Assembly: GCF_017874545.1 (NCBI RefSeq)
Contig: NZ_JAGGLT010000023.1
Span: 1-51,979 of the forward strand
Direction of reading: 5' to 3'
Origin: Thermoanaerobacterium butyriciformans
GTDB taxonomy: Bacteria; Bacillota; Thermoanaerobacteria; Thermoanaerobacterales; Thermoanaerobacteraceae
Length of the DNA: 51,979 bases
Numbering within the stretch: position 1 is the first letter of the stretch; every line of letters begins with the position of its first letter. Below the pieces are notes generated by a model that was not told the DNA's origin, did not search any database, and saw only the letters and a program-made list of their open reading frames with translations. The position numbers and the translations under genes are program-made. Below are positions 36,766 to 44,874 of the stretch, in pieces.

Positions 36766-36891
36766 CCACATTACTCCTTTATCTTTTTACTGGATATAGT
36801 TAATTACATTATAAAATATTCAGATTTCAATATAACTATGTCACCATAAGATTTAAATTACATATTATGAATAGAGAAAGGAGGAATCAAT

Positions 36892-37806
36892 ATGATTACT
36901 TTAGAGTTTACGTATGTTGTAAAGTCAGGTGATACTTTATTTTCAATTGCTAAGAAATTTAATACTTCTGTCGAATCGATAATATCGAGAAACAATATTG
37001 TAAATCCATCCCTTATATACCCCGGTCAAACCCTCATAATACCTGTTACCGGAGTATACTATACAGTAATGCCAGGTGATACAGTTTATATGATAGGGCA
37101 AAAGTTTGGCGTTTCATATGAATCTATAATTTATGTAAATAACATACTATATCCCTATACAATATATCCCGGACAAATGCTATTCGTACCTGGTGCTAAT
37201 AAACTTATACAAACTGAGTCAGAAACACATCAAATGTACTCTACACCATCGATGACCTCAATGGGTGAAATGTACAACATGCCGCCGTCAGCACCTACGA
37301 CGCAATATATGCCTTGTCCGACCTATTATGTTGTACAGCCAGGAGATACTTTATGGAGTATATCAAATAGATTCGGTATTTCATTAGATGAGATATTAAA
37401 GGCAAATTATTTTGCAGATCCTAATATGATCTATCCAGGTCAAACTATCATCATCCCATGTCCATCAAAAGCTGTACCTATGCCACCTTCACCACCTGTA
37501 TATGAACATCCAAAGGAAGGCAGAATGGTATACGTAGTAAAACCCGGTGATACTCTTTATACAATCGCTATGAGATTCAATACAACTGTAGATGCTATCC
37601 TGAGGGCTAATCCTGATATCCAAAATCCTTCACTTATATACCCGGGACAGAGAATAATAATACCTGTTGTAAAAGAATCTGAAAATAATGGCAATCCTCA
37701 AGCGCAGAATGAAAATAAATCAGAAAAAGACAGTGAAAAAACAGATGAAGATAGAGAGAAAAAAGCAAGTGAAGATAACGATGAAAAAGGAAAGACCATC
37801 CAATAA
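36892..37806 (+). CDS. protein with four LysM domains and acidic tail
   Basis: This 304-residue plus-strand protein has LysM repeats at about residues 5-50, 56-100, 145-190 and 213-260, each with a (K/Q)PGDT(L/V) opening and an IYPGQ(T/M/R)(L/I)(I/F)(I/V)P ending. Linkers are rich in Met, Pro and Ser. The last 40 residues are a highly charged Glu/Lys/Asp tail. No signal peptide or catalytic domain is seen, which argues for a spore-coat or mother-cell protein binding cortex or cell-wall glycan, as with SafA-like proteins. GAAAGGAGG precedes the ATG. It is the only clear protein gene on the plus strand in the right half. Confidence 0.88.
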   Translation: MITLEFTYVVKSGDTLFSIAKKFNTSVESIISRNNIVNPSLIYPGQTLIIPVTGVYYTVMPGDTVYMIGQKFGVSYESIIYVNNILYPYTIYPGQMLFVPGANKLIQTESETHQMYSTPSMTSMGEMYNMPPSAPTTQYMPCPTYYVVQPGDTLWSISNRFGISLDEILKANYFADPNMIYPGQTIIIPCPSKAVPMPPSPPVYEHPKEGRMVYVVKPGDTLYTIAMRFNTTVDAILRANPDIQNPSLIYPGQRIIIPVVKESENNGNPQAQNENKSEKDSEKTDEDREKKASEDNDEKGKTIQ

Positions 37807-37820
37807 CTGGATGGCCTTTT
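37791..37820. terminator. bidirectional terminator between the LysM gene and trxB
   Basis: AAAGACCATCC and GGATGGCCTTT pair around AATAACT, with the LysM stop codon inside the loop, and are followed by TTTTTT on the plus strand. The two genes converge here. Confidence 0.8.
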
Positions 37821-38732
37821 TTACTCCAGACTATCTATATATTTTTCTGCCACATAAGCTGCAATAGCACCATCTGCAGTAGCGGTTACTACCTGCCTCA
37901 ATGTCTTCTTTCTGACATCTCCTGCAGCAAAAACACCCGGTATATTTGTTTTCATGTCTTCATCAGTTAATATATAACCATACTCATCTGTATCTACAAT
38001 ACCTTTTACTAAATCGGAATTCGGGCTTAAACCTATAGCAATAAACACACCGTCAACCTTTAGAGTGCTTTCTTCATTCGTCTTGACATTTTTTAAAATC
38101 AGTCCTTCAACACCGTATTCTCCTTGTATGTCCTTAACAACAGTATCCCAAATGAATTCTATTTTAGGATTTGCAAATGCTCTATCTTGAAGAGTTTTTG
38201 AAGCTCTCAGCTTATCTCTTCTATGAATAACATAAACCTTTTTTGCAAATTTAGTCAAATAATTGGAGTCTTCCATGGCAGTGTCTCCACCACCTACAAC
38301 TGCAACTACCTGATCTTTATAAAAGGCACCATCGCAAGTAGCACAATATGAAACACCAGAGCCTCTGAATTTTCTCTCTTTATCAAAGCCTAATTCTTTA
38401 GGTGTTGCTCCTGTTGCCAATATTATTGCTTTTGCCTCATATGTCTTCTTATTTGTGGTTACCTTCTTTACTTTGCCTGTTATATCGAGGCCTACAACTT
38501 CTTCATTGTAAATCTGCAGTCCATATCTTTTTGCCTGCGCTTCCATTTTATTTATTAGGTCAGGGCCGCTGATTCCGTCGAAGCCTGGATAGTTTTCTAT
38601 CTCATATGTTGTTACAATTTGGCCTCCTACATACATCTGCTCTATCATGACAGTATCTAACTTAGATCTGCAAGCATAGAGTCCTGCAGCAAGTCCTGCC
38701 GGCCCACCGCCTAGTATGATTAGATCGTACAT
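37821..38732 (-). CDS. trxB: thioredoxin-disulfide reductase
   Basis: The ATG at 38732 (MYDLIILGGGPAG) follows AGGAGTGAT and gives about 303 residues; the open frame begins 27 bases earlier. The FAD motif GGGPAGLAAG, the redox-active CATC (Cys130/Cys133), the NADPH motif VVGGGDTAMEDSNYL and the C-terminal GVFAAGDVRKKTLRQV are all present. It uses NADPH or another donor to reduce thioredoxin. No thioredoxin gene lies beside it. Confidence 0.95.
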   Translation of the reverse strand: MYDLIILGGGPAGLAAGLYACRSKLDTVMIEQMYVGGQIVTTYEIENYPGFDGISGPDLINKMEAQAKRYGLQIYNEEVVGLDITGKVKKVTTNKKTYEAKAIILATGATPKELGFDKERKFRGSGVSYCATCDGAFYKDQVVAVVGGGDTAMEDSNYLTKFAKKVYVIHRRDKLRASKTLQDRAFANPKIEFIWDTVVKDIQGEYGVEGLILKNVKTNEESTLKVDGVFIAIGLSPNSDLVKGIVDTDEYGYILTDEDMKTNIPGVFAAGDVRKKTLRQVVTATADGAIAAYVAEKYIDSLE

Positions 38733-38754
38733 ACAATAATCACTCCTATCACAA

Positions 38755-38795
38755 TACAATAATGGAAGTAGTTCAATACTACTTCCATTATTGTA
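38755..38795 (-). terminator. 18-bp perfect inverted repeat between cotF and trxB
   Basis: TACAATAATGGAAGTAGT and ACTACTTCCATTATTGTA pair perfectly around TCAAT. The plus strand continues CCATATTTTTTT, while the minus strand, which carries the cotF transcript, has only TTGTATTGTG. It probably terminates the coat-gene transcript. Part of the trxB leader could also form it. Confidence 0.6.
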
Positions 38796-38811
38796 CCATA
38801 TTTTTTTGATT

Positions 38812-39087
38812 TTACATAACGCCGGCTGGCTGTCTGAATTTATTTTTCGTCTCCTGTATTTCTTGCAGTTGTGCCGGCTTTACTGAATACCAACCTCTTT
38901 GATTAATAGCATTCCATACTTGCTTTTGTTCTTCAAATGTTGAATTTAAAGCATTAATAAAATCCCTTTTGAGGCTTTCATTGGCAGCTTCAGTCGCTGC
39001 ATGCGAGAGTACCTCGATAGCAAGTTTGTAATCGCCCAGCACTCCCATCATAATGTCTTTATCTGTTATACCTGTATTACTTATCAT
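38812..39087 (-). CDS. spore coat protein, CotF family
   Basis: This 91-residue helical protein has the CotF hallmarks TDKDIMMGVLGDYKLAIEVLSHAATEA and KQVWNAINQRGWYSVKPA, where a partner-binding Trp-Tyr-x-Val-x-Pro-Ala ends the motif. GAGGAGGTGT precedes the ATG. It is paired with the smaller related protein just upstream, as such coat genes often are. Shows that the host is a spore-former. Confidence 0.88.
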   Translation of the reverse strand: MISNTGITDKDIMMGVLGDYKLAIEVLSHAATEAANESLKRDFINALNSTFEEQKQVWNAINQRGWYSVKPAQLQEIQETKNKFRQPAGVM

Positions 39088-39099
39088 ATGTACACCTCC

Positions 39100-39285
39100 T
39101 CATCCTAAATTTTTCACAATAGAGTTAAAACTATTTTGACATCTGCTGGCTAAATTCTGGCAAAGTGCTTTTAGTTGCTGATCCTTAAGTCTTGTGGCAC
39201 TATCGTTTAAACACTTTACCATATGCTCTTGAAGCGAAAGCACATCATCTAGATACATCAATTCTTTGCTTGTTATCTGTGGCAA
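39100..39285 (-). CDS. small CotF-like/spore-coat-associated protein
   Basis: I choose the TTG at 39285 (reading TTG CCA CAG) because AAAGGAGG lies seven bases upstream; ATG starts at 39327 and 39303 precede or overlap that site. The 62-residue product (PQITSKELMYLDDVLSLQEH, CLNDSATRLKDQQLKAL) is a helical protein of the type found next to CotF genes. It probably heterodimerises with the downstream coat protein, an inference from pairing. Confidence 0.75.
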   Translation of the reverse strand: MPQITSKELMYLDDVLSLQEHMVKCLNDSATRLKDQQLKALCQNLASRCQNSFNSIVKNLG

Positions 39286-39334
39286 TTCAATTCCTCCTTT
39301 CATAAGTTTCAAATTTAATATGCGCATATGAAAA

Positions 39335-39363
39335 AAAAATATACGACGATGCCGTATATTTTT
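39335..39363 (-). terminator. terminator after the MazG-like gene
   Basis: AAAAATATACG and CGTATATTTTT pair around a seven-base loop. The minus strand runs on as TTTTTTTTT, ending the MazG-like transcript. Confidence 0.75.
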
Positions 39364-39369
39364 AAATTC

Positions 39370-39684
39370 TCATTTGATATATCCTTTTCTCTTCAATTTC
39401 TCGATATGCTCATTCAACTTTTCATCAATACTTATACTATATTGATCCTCCAAGACAAACATCATAGATACAGCTACTTGCGCAACATCCAGAAGTTCTT
39501 CTGAGATTTTCTCTGCCACATCCTTATTAGACATTGTTATATTTTCTCCATTTAATCCTCTAAATTTGCCTATCGCCTGCGCTAACTCTCCCGCTTCTTC
39601 CATAAGCTTCAATGCAGTAGACTCCAAGGAAGGCTTAAGGTTATTAAGTTGAGGTAAACTTATAGCTTTATACTTTGTCTCCAT
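39370..39684 (-). CDS. MazG-like nucleotide pyrophosphohydrolase
   Basis: This 104-residue all-helical protein has the MazG-type metal-binding motif: EEAGELAQAIGK at about 29-40 followed by EELLDVAQ at about 64-71. Such enzymes hydrolyse nucleoside triphosphates, often dCTP, dUTP or damaged nucleotides, to the monophosphate and pyrophosphate. It sits 12 bases after the ThyX-like gene, a sensible partner for dUMP supply and pool cleaning. Confidence 0.82.
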   Translation of the reverse strand: METKYKAISLPQLNNLKPSLESTALKLMEEAGELAQAIGKFRGLNGENITMSNKDVAEKISEELLDVAQVAVSMMFVLEDQYSISIDEKLNEHIEKLKRKGYIK

Positions 39685-39696
39685 ATCATCACCACC

Positions 39697-41214
39697 TTAT
39701 GACTGTTTCCTTCTGGCTAAAAACTTTGATACTTCAGGTGTTTTTTCTTTAATGAGATCAAGCATTTTGTATGAAATATTTCTTATGTCCCACTGGGCTT
39801 CAGGTGTACATCTTAAATTAGCAAAATGGTCAAATGCCCACAGATCTGTATCCATCAGTACAATCCTTCTATGCGCATTTGTAACGATGTAAGGACATAC
39901 ATTAGGTAATTTTTCAGACAACTCCATGTACAATTTTTCAGATTCATCAATTGCCCTTTTTAGCACATCAACACACCCAGCTTTTTCGACATTGGGTGGT
40001 ACAGTATATCCATTTTCAATCGTAGGTTTATAAGCATTGAAATTAATCATTCTGTGTCTTAACAATTGATGCCATGCCGCTTCACTTATTTTTAACTGAA
40101 ATTTATACCTTACAGCTCTAAAAGGTTCTATCAGATGATCAAACTGATCCAGCTTTGATGCTGCAGATTCTACTATAGAAGCCTTTTCTTCTCTGCTAAG
40201 AGCTTTAACCGTTTTTATTATTCCATCAATAGGTTTTCCAGTGTATGAAAAGAGAATATGCATTGATAGTATATCAAGAAATGTCATTTCGCCGTTCTTA
40301 CCTGTATAATCAATCAACTCAACATCTGATGTTTCTGGATCATTATTAAAATTATAACCCTTAGCTATTTTCTCCATATCTTTATTAACAGCCAATTGAT
40401 ATTTTGACGGGCTTAAATGTCTCATCATGCTTGGTGCTATTTTTTCTGCTTCATTTATGATATTCTCTGCTAATACTTCCGCTTCTTTTGTGCCATGAGA
40501 TAGCAGTTTTCTTATTATATCTTGTAAGTCAAGAGCATTTAACGCGACAGCAAAGCTGGTTTTAGCAGACAGTAAAAGTGCATATCGAGCATCTTCAAAA
40601 GCTATTTTGCTTATTCTATTTATGTAGGATTTATCACTTTCATGCTCATTCCTCTCGACAGTTGACTTCAAAAATTCCGTAAGTTCAGATATAAGAGCTT
40701 CATATGCATCAAAAGAAATATTCCAAACTTTTATAAACTTTTCCTTTAAATCCGGATAATCTTCAAGTTCTGGAGGAATTATAAACCTGTCTCTGGTTGG
40801 CCTTTGATATCTTTGGCTCCATTCAATAAACGAAGGCCTTTTATTCATCAGTTCTATGTCACCAGATAAGTATCTAGAAGTATCCTCTATACAAAGATGC
40901 ATCAAATTCTGTTCTGCTATGGAAGAATGGCCAAACTTTTCTACCCACTTTTCATGAAAAGCCTTGGCTTTCTGTATCGCCACATCCATCGGAATTTCAG
41001 AAGTCGTAAGAAAATCATTTATATCAAGATCTCCTGATGTCAGAGACTCTAATATATTTAACCTCCAGCTAGTATCCTTCCTGCTTACTTTAGAATTGAT
41101 AGGAGGGATTATAAACTCTGGCAGTGAATGTATAAAATAAACCGGGCCGTATAAATTCGTCACAAATTTTTTTAATAACCTTTCTTCACCTTCCGTCAAT
41201 TTTCTCATTAACAT
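39697..41214 (-). CDS. tandem-domain ThyX-like protein (FAD-dependent thymidylate synthase family)
   Basis: Start at the ATG at 41214 (AGGAG seven bases upstream) gives about 505 residues, twice a normal ThyX chain. The N-terminal half has FGHSSIAEQ, FIEWSQRYQRP and a helical FAD-fold region; the C-terminal half has HQLLRHRMINFNAYKP and NLRCTPEAQWDIRNIS. The ThyX signature RHRx7S is incomplete: the RHR is in the second half but the serine position is Lys, and the SxRY element is in the first half. It may be a fused ThyX where each half supplies part of the site, or a paralogue with another role. Confidence 0.75.
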   Translation of the reverse strand: MLMRKLTEGEERLLKKFVTNLYGPVYFIHSLPEFIIPPINSKVSRKDTSWRLNILESLTSGDLDINDFLTTSEIPMDVAIQKAKAFHEKWVEKFGHSSIAEQNLMHLCIEDTSRYLSGDIELMNKRPSFIEWSQRYQRPTRDRFIIPPELEDYPDLKEKFIKVWNISFDAYEALISELTEFLKSTVERNEHESDKSYINRISKIAFEDARYALLLSAKTSFAVALNALDLQDIIRKLLSHGTKEAEVLAENIINEAEKIAPSMMRHLSPSKYQLAVNKDMEKIAKGYNFNNDPETSDVELIDYTGKNGEMTFLDILSMHILFSYTGKPIDGIIKTVKALSREEKASIVESAASKLDQFDHLIEPFRAVRYKFQLKISEAAWHQLLRHRMINFNAYKPTIENGYTVPPNVEKAGCVDVLKRAIDESEKLYMELSEKLPNVCPYIVTNAHRRIVLMDTDLWAFDHFANLRCTPEAQWDIRNISYKMLDLIKEKTPEVSKFLARRKQS

Positions 41215-41280
41215 ATTAAAACTCCTCTCAAACTTAATTATATATAAATTATATCGCAAAAAATGTTTTTAAGGTATATT

Positions 41281-41303
41281 AAAAGGAGCCGCGAAAGCTC
41301 CTT
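41281..41303 (-). terminator. terminator after the tRNA-Lys transcript
   Basis: AAAAGGAGC and GCTCCTT form a stem around CGCGAAA. The minus strand ends in CTCCTTTTAAT. It separates the tRNA pair from the downstream ThyX-like gene. Confidence 0.7.
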
Positions 41304-41333
41304 CTCTAGTCTATTTTATTTTCAATATAAAAA

Positions 41334-41409
41334 TGGTGACCCATCCGCGATTCGAACGCGGGACACCCTGCTTAAAAGGCAGGTGCTCTGCCGACTGAGC
41401 TAATGGGTC
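41334..41409 (-). tRNA. tRNA-Lys (TTT)
   Basis: The minus strand folds as a complete tRNA: acceptor GACCCAT/ATGGGTC, D-arm TAGCTCAGTCGGCAGAGC, anticodon loop CTTTTAA with anticodon TTT and T-arm CGCGTTCGAATCGCG. CCA is encoded. Confidence 0.96.
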
Positions 41410-41414
41410 ATATT

Positions 41415-41500
41415 TGGTGGAGGGAGATGGATTCGAACCAGCGAAGGCAAATGCCAACAGATTTACAGTCTGCCCCCTTTAGCCACTTGGGTATCCCTCC
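41415..41500 (-). tRNA. tRNA-Tyr (GTA)
   Basis: An 86-base minus-strand tRNA with the long variable arm of bacterial tRNA-Tyr. Acceptor GGAGGGA pairs with TCCCTCC, the anticodon loop is CTGTAAA with anticodon GTA, the T-arm has GGTTCGAATCC, and ACCA is encoded. It lies upstream of tRNA-Lys in the same direction. Confidence 0.95.
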
Positions 41501-41627
41501 AAGATTATTTAGCAAATCTCAACAACGACTTTTTTATTTTATAATAAATATCAAACATTGTCAAGTATAGTAAGCTTAAAAAAAATCTTCACTCGATAGA
41601 ATTTTTGTGTCAATTATGATGATGGAG

Positions 41628-41659
41628 AAAGGCCGCTTAAAAATAAATAAGCAGCCTTT
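41628..41659 (-). terminator. hairpin downstream of the alcohol dehydrogenase
   Basis: AAAGGCCGCTTA pairs with TAAGCAGCCTTT with one mismatch. The U-rich tail on the minus strand is weak, so termination may be inefficient. It separates the dehydrogenase from the tRNA-Tyr/Lys pair. The remaining bases 41,501-41,627 show nothing else. Confidence 0.5.
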
Positions 41660-41680
41660 AATTTACCATATCATATTGTT

Positions 41681-42862
41681 TTAAAAGCAGTTTTTGTATA
41701 TGGACATTACTTCTTCTAGTGACAGCTTATACGGGTCAACCTGAAATAGTCCTCCCATTGTATCCATTGCATTTTTAGCTAGTTTTTCTACTTCATCTTC
41801 TTTAACCCCAAAGCCTGACAAGCTTAAATCTTCCATTCCTATATTTTTAATTAATTTTTTTAGACCTTTTATAAAAGACATAGCTTGCTCTTCTTTTGTA
41901 GCACCATTTATATCTTCGCCCATGGCTTTTGCAATATCCACAAATCTATCAGGAACTTTTGAAGCCATAAAGCTAAAGTAAGATACAGATAACATTATAA
42001 GACCCGCTCCATGTGGTATATCAGGGTGATATGCACTTAAAGCATGTTCCATCGAATGATGCGAAATACATGATGACAATGATTCTACTATTCCCGCTGC
42101 CGTACTTGCCCATGCCAATGCTGTACGAGCCTCAATATTGTTTCCATCCTCCACAGCTTTTGGAAGATTCTCTGTAATAAGGCTTATTGATTGAAGTGCT
42201 AAAACATCGCTTCCTGGTTGATTGACAGTTGCGAGATATCCTTCTACAGAGTGGAAAAATGCATCCATGCCTTGATAAGCAGTAAATTTCGGCGGAATAG
42301 ACACCATCAATTCAGGATCAACGATGGAAAGTGTAGGATATGTATACTTGCACCCAAAACCAATCTTCTCATTCGTCTCTGTCTTCGTCACAACAGCCCA
42401 TGGATCAGATTCTGTGCCTGTACCTGCAGTTGTCGGTATGGCAACTATAGGCAATGCCCCGTTTTTGACTTCCATGCCTTTTCCGCTTCCGCCGGATACA
42501 TAGTCCCAATAGTCACCAGGATTCTTAGCCATGACAGCTATAGCTTTTGATGAATCTATTGTGCTGCCGCCACCTAATCCTATGACAAAATCACATCCAT
42601 TCTCCTTAGCCAATTTTGCACCTTCTGCAACATGCTCTGCAATTGGATTAGGTAATATTTTATCATAGACGACGTAATCAACCCCATTTTGTTTTAAGTA
42701 ATTAACAACTCTATCCAGATAACCATGCTTTCTCATTGAATTGCCACTACCTATGACCAATAAGGCTTTCTTGCCCGGCAATTTAACAGTAGCTAGCTTT
42801 TCCAGTGTGCCTGGTCCAAAAATAATTTCTGTCGGCATGAAATAAGTAAAATTAGTTTTCAT
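41681..42862 (-). CDS. iron-containing alcohol dehydrogenase
   Basis: This 393-residue group III dehydrogenase has the nucleotide-binding GLGGGSTIDSSKAIA and PTTAGTGTESDPWAVV and the metal site formed by GMDAFFHSVEGYL and HHSMEHALSAYHPDIPHGAGL (Asp plus three His). It probably reduces aldehydes to alcohols with NAD(P)H; butanol-dehydrogenase-like members are the closest type I can name. AGGGGG precedes the ATG. It is a single gene with its own promoter, flanked by a hairpin. Confidence 0.9.
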   Translation of the reverse strand: MKTNFTYFMPTEIIFGPGTLEKLATVKLPGKKALLVIGSGNSMRKHGYLDRVVNYLKQNGVDYVVYDKILPNPIAEHVAEGAKLAKENGCDFVIGLGGGSTIDSSKAIAVMAKNPGDYWDYVSGGSGKGMEVKNGALPIVAIPTTAGTGTESDPWAVVTKTETNEKIGFGCKYTYPTLSIVDPELMVSIPPKFTAYQGMDAFFHSVEGYLATVNQPGSDVLALQSISLITENLPKAVEDGNNIEARTALAWASTAAGIVESLSSCISHHSMEHALSAYHPDIPHGAGLIMLSVSYFSFMASKVPDRFVDIAKAMGEDINGATKEEQAMSFIKGLKKLIKNIGMEDLSLSGFGVKEDEVEKLAKNAMDTMGGLFQVDPYKLSLEEVMSIYKNCF

Positions 42863-42915
42863 ATATATACCCCCTTAACTGGCATTTAAATTATAATTTT
42901 CACTACCTATAATTT

Positions 42916-42944
42916 ATTATGATATTACAAAAAGTAAAAGTCAA
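42916..42944 (-). promoter_or_regulatory. promoter of the alcohol dehydrogenase gene
   Basis: On the minus strand TTGACT (42939-42944) and CATAAT (42916-42921) are separated by 17 bases, about 55 bases before the start codon. Confidence 0.6.
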
Positions 42945-42991
42945 TAAAGAGACAATATTAATTAGTTGAAAATATTAATAAACTTTAATTT

Positions 42992-44164
42992 TTACTCATA
43001 TCGCAAAGCTTCAATTGGCTTTAGTCCTGCTGCCTTGTTGGCAGGATACATTCCAAAGAACAGCCCTATTAAGAGGGAAAACGAAAATGATATTATTATC
43101 GTGTTTATTGAAGGGCTTACTGTCATGTTCATAAAATGCCCCATCAAGTACGATGCTATAAAACCAAAAATTACTCCTACTATTCCTCCAACTCCACTTA
43201 TCGTCAGTGATTCTATCATAAACTGCAGCAGTATGTCTTTTTTCTTTGCTCCTAATGCCTTTCTTATGCCTATCTCTCTCGTCCTTTCTGTTACTGATAC
43301 TAACATTATGTTCATTATGCCTATGCCGCCTACTATTAGCGCTATTCCTGCTATTCCTCCCAGCATCATTGATAATGTGTTGCTTACACTATTTACTGTT
43401 GATAAGAGGTCTGATTGATTTAGTATTCTATATGCATTTGTATCTCCTTTGAATATGGTGTTTAGCATGTTTTCTACATGATATTGTGCTATGTTTACGT
43501 ATTGTTCTTCAGTTGCACTTAGGTATATCTGCGTTATTCCTCTGTTTCTCTGAAATACGAACATTGTCTTTATTGGTATGAATATTGAGTCGTCGTACGA
43601 GTTTGATATTGACGAACCGCCTGATGCTAATACTCCTACTACTGTGAAGTTGTTTCCGTCCAACTTGATTGTCTTGCCCAGTGGGTCTGTGAATCCAAAT
43701 AGATCGCTGGCTACATTGCTTCCTATTACAGCTACTTTCTGTCTCATGTCATTGTCTATTGATAGTATGAATCGTCCTTCTTTTAGTTTTAAATTTCTCA
43801 GTGACATGTAGTTTTCATTTACCCCGTTTATGTTTTCTTCGTATGATTGGTCTCCGTACTTGGCATATACGTTTGCACTCATTATTGGTGATATTTCTTT
43901 TATGTATGGGGAGTCTCCTATTGACATAGCTTGGTTGTAGGACAGGGATGTATCCATACCCCTGCCCATTATTGATACCATTATCAGGTTTGACCCCATG
44001 CTTTTTATCTGGGATGTTACTCCTTCTGTTGCTCCTTGTCCTAAGCTTACTAGTCCTATTACTGACATTACGCCTATTACTATTCCAAGCATGGTCAGAA
44101 ATGATCTTAGTTTGTTGTCTATTATGCTCTTTAAGGACATTTTTATTGCTTGCATCAACGCCAT
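42992..44164 (-). CDS. MacB-like ABC transporter permease
   Basis: The ATG at 44164 has AAAGGAAG upstream and gives 390 residues. One N-terminal helix (LTMLGIVIGVMSVIGLVSLG), a large extracytoplasmic MacB periplasmic-core domain (about 50-270) and three C-terminal helices form the usual four-helix FtsX/MacB permease, with the conserved VTERTREIGIRKALGAKKKDIL. It works with the ATPase and adaptor encoded directly upstream, as a MacAB-type efflux pump for peptides or drugs. No outer-membrane partner is expected in a Gram-positive host. Confidence 0.92.
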   Translation of the reverse strand: MALMQAIKMSLKSIIDNKLRSFLTMLGIVIGVMSVIGLVSLGQGATEGVTSQIKSMGSNLIMVSIMGRGMDTSLSYNQAMSIGDSPYIKEISPIMSANVYAKYGDQSYEENINGVNENYMSLRNLKLKEGRFILSIDNDMRQKVAVIGSNVASDLFGFTDPLGKTIKLDGNNFTVVGVLASGGSSISNSYDDSIFIPIKTMFVFQRNRGITQIYLSATEEQYVNIAQYHVENMLNTIFKGDTNAYRILNQSDLLSTVNSVSNTLSMMLGGIAGIALIVGGIGIMNIMLVSVTERTREIGIRKALGAKKKDILLQFMIESLTISGVGGIVGVIFGFIASYLMGHFMNMTVSPSINTIIISFSFSLLIGLFFGMYPANKAAGLKPIEALRYE

Positions 44165-44179
44165 TTTACACACTTCCTT

Positions 44180-44872
44180 TTATTCATATATTTTGCCGTC
44201 CATGATTTTTACAGTTCTCTTTGCTTGGTTTGCTACGTTTATGTCGTGTGTTATCAGTATTATGGTATTACCTCTTTCGTTTAGCTCTTTTATTATTTTC
44301 ATGACTTCTTTCCCGCTTTGGGAGTCCAGGTTTCCCGTTGGTTCGTCTGCTAGTATAAGGTGTGGGTTGTTGGCTAGAGCTCTCGCTATTGCTACTCTCT
44401 GTTGCTGTCCTCCTGATAGTTCCGTAGGTCTATGGTGTATTCTTTTTTCCAGCCCTACCATCGTCAATAGTTCAACTGCTCTATTGTATCTTTCTTTTGC
44501 AGGTATACCTTTGTATATCATTGGCAGTTCTACATTTTCTAATGCTGACAGCTTCTGAAGAAGATTAAAGCTTTGAAATATAAATCCTATTTCGCTGGAC
44601 CTTAATTCAGCAAGTTCGTTTTCATTAAGCTCCCTCGTGTCGTTTCCATTTAGGTAATACTCTCCTTCTGTCATGACATCAAGGCACCCTATTATATTCA
44701 TCAGTGTTGATTTTCCTGAGCCTGATGGTCCAACAATTGATACAAATTCTCCTTCATCAACGGTTAAGTTTACGTTGTCAAGGGCTTTTACTATATTGTC
44801 TCCCATCTTGTATATTTTTGATAGGTTTTTCATCGTAATCACATTTTTGTTTCTTTCTCTATTTTCTTCCAT
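44180..44872 (-). CDS. ABC transporter ATPase (MacB/LolD type)
   Basis: This 230-residue ATPase has Walker A GPSGSGKST, the Q-loop FQSFNLLQKLSALENVELP, signature LSGGQQQRVAIARAL, Walker B LILADEPTGNLDS and the His-switch THD. The FQSFNLL and NLDS features are typical of the MacB/LolD group. It lies between the adaptor and permease genes with gaps of 2 and 15 bases. Confidence 0.95.
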   Translation of the reverse strand: MEENRERNKNVITMKNLSKIYKMGDNIVKALDNVNLTVDEGEFVSIVGPSGSGKSTLMNIIGCLDVMTEGEYYLNGNDTRELNENELAELRSSEIGFIFQSFNLLQKLSALENVELPMIYKGIPAKERYNRAVELLTMVGLEKRIHHRPTELSGGQQQRVAIARALANNPHLILADEPTGNLDSQSGKEVMKIIKELNERGNTIILITHDINVANQAKRTVKIMDGKIYE

Positions 44873-44874
44873 AG

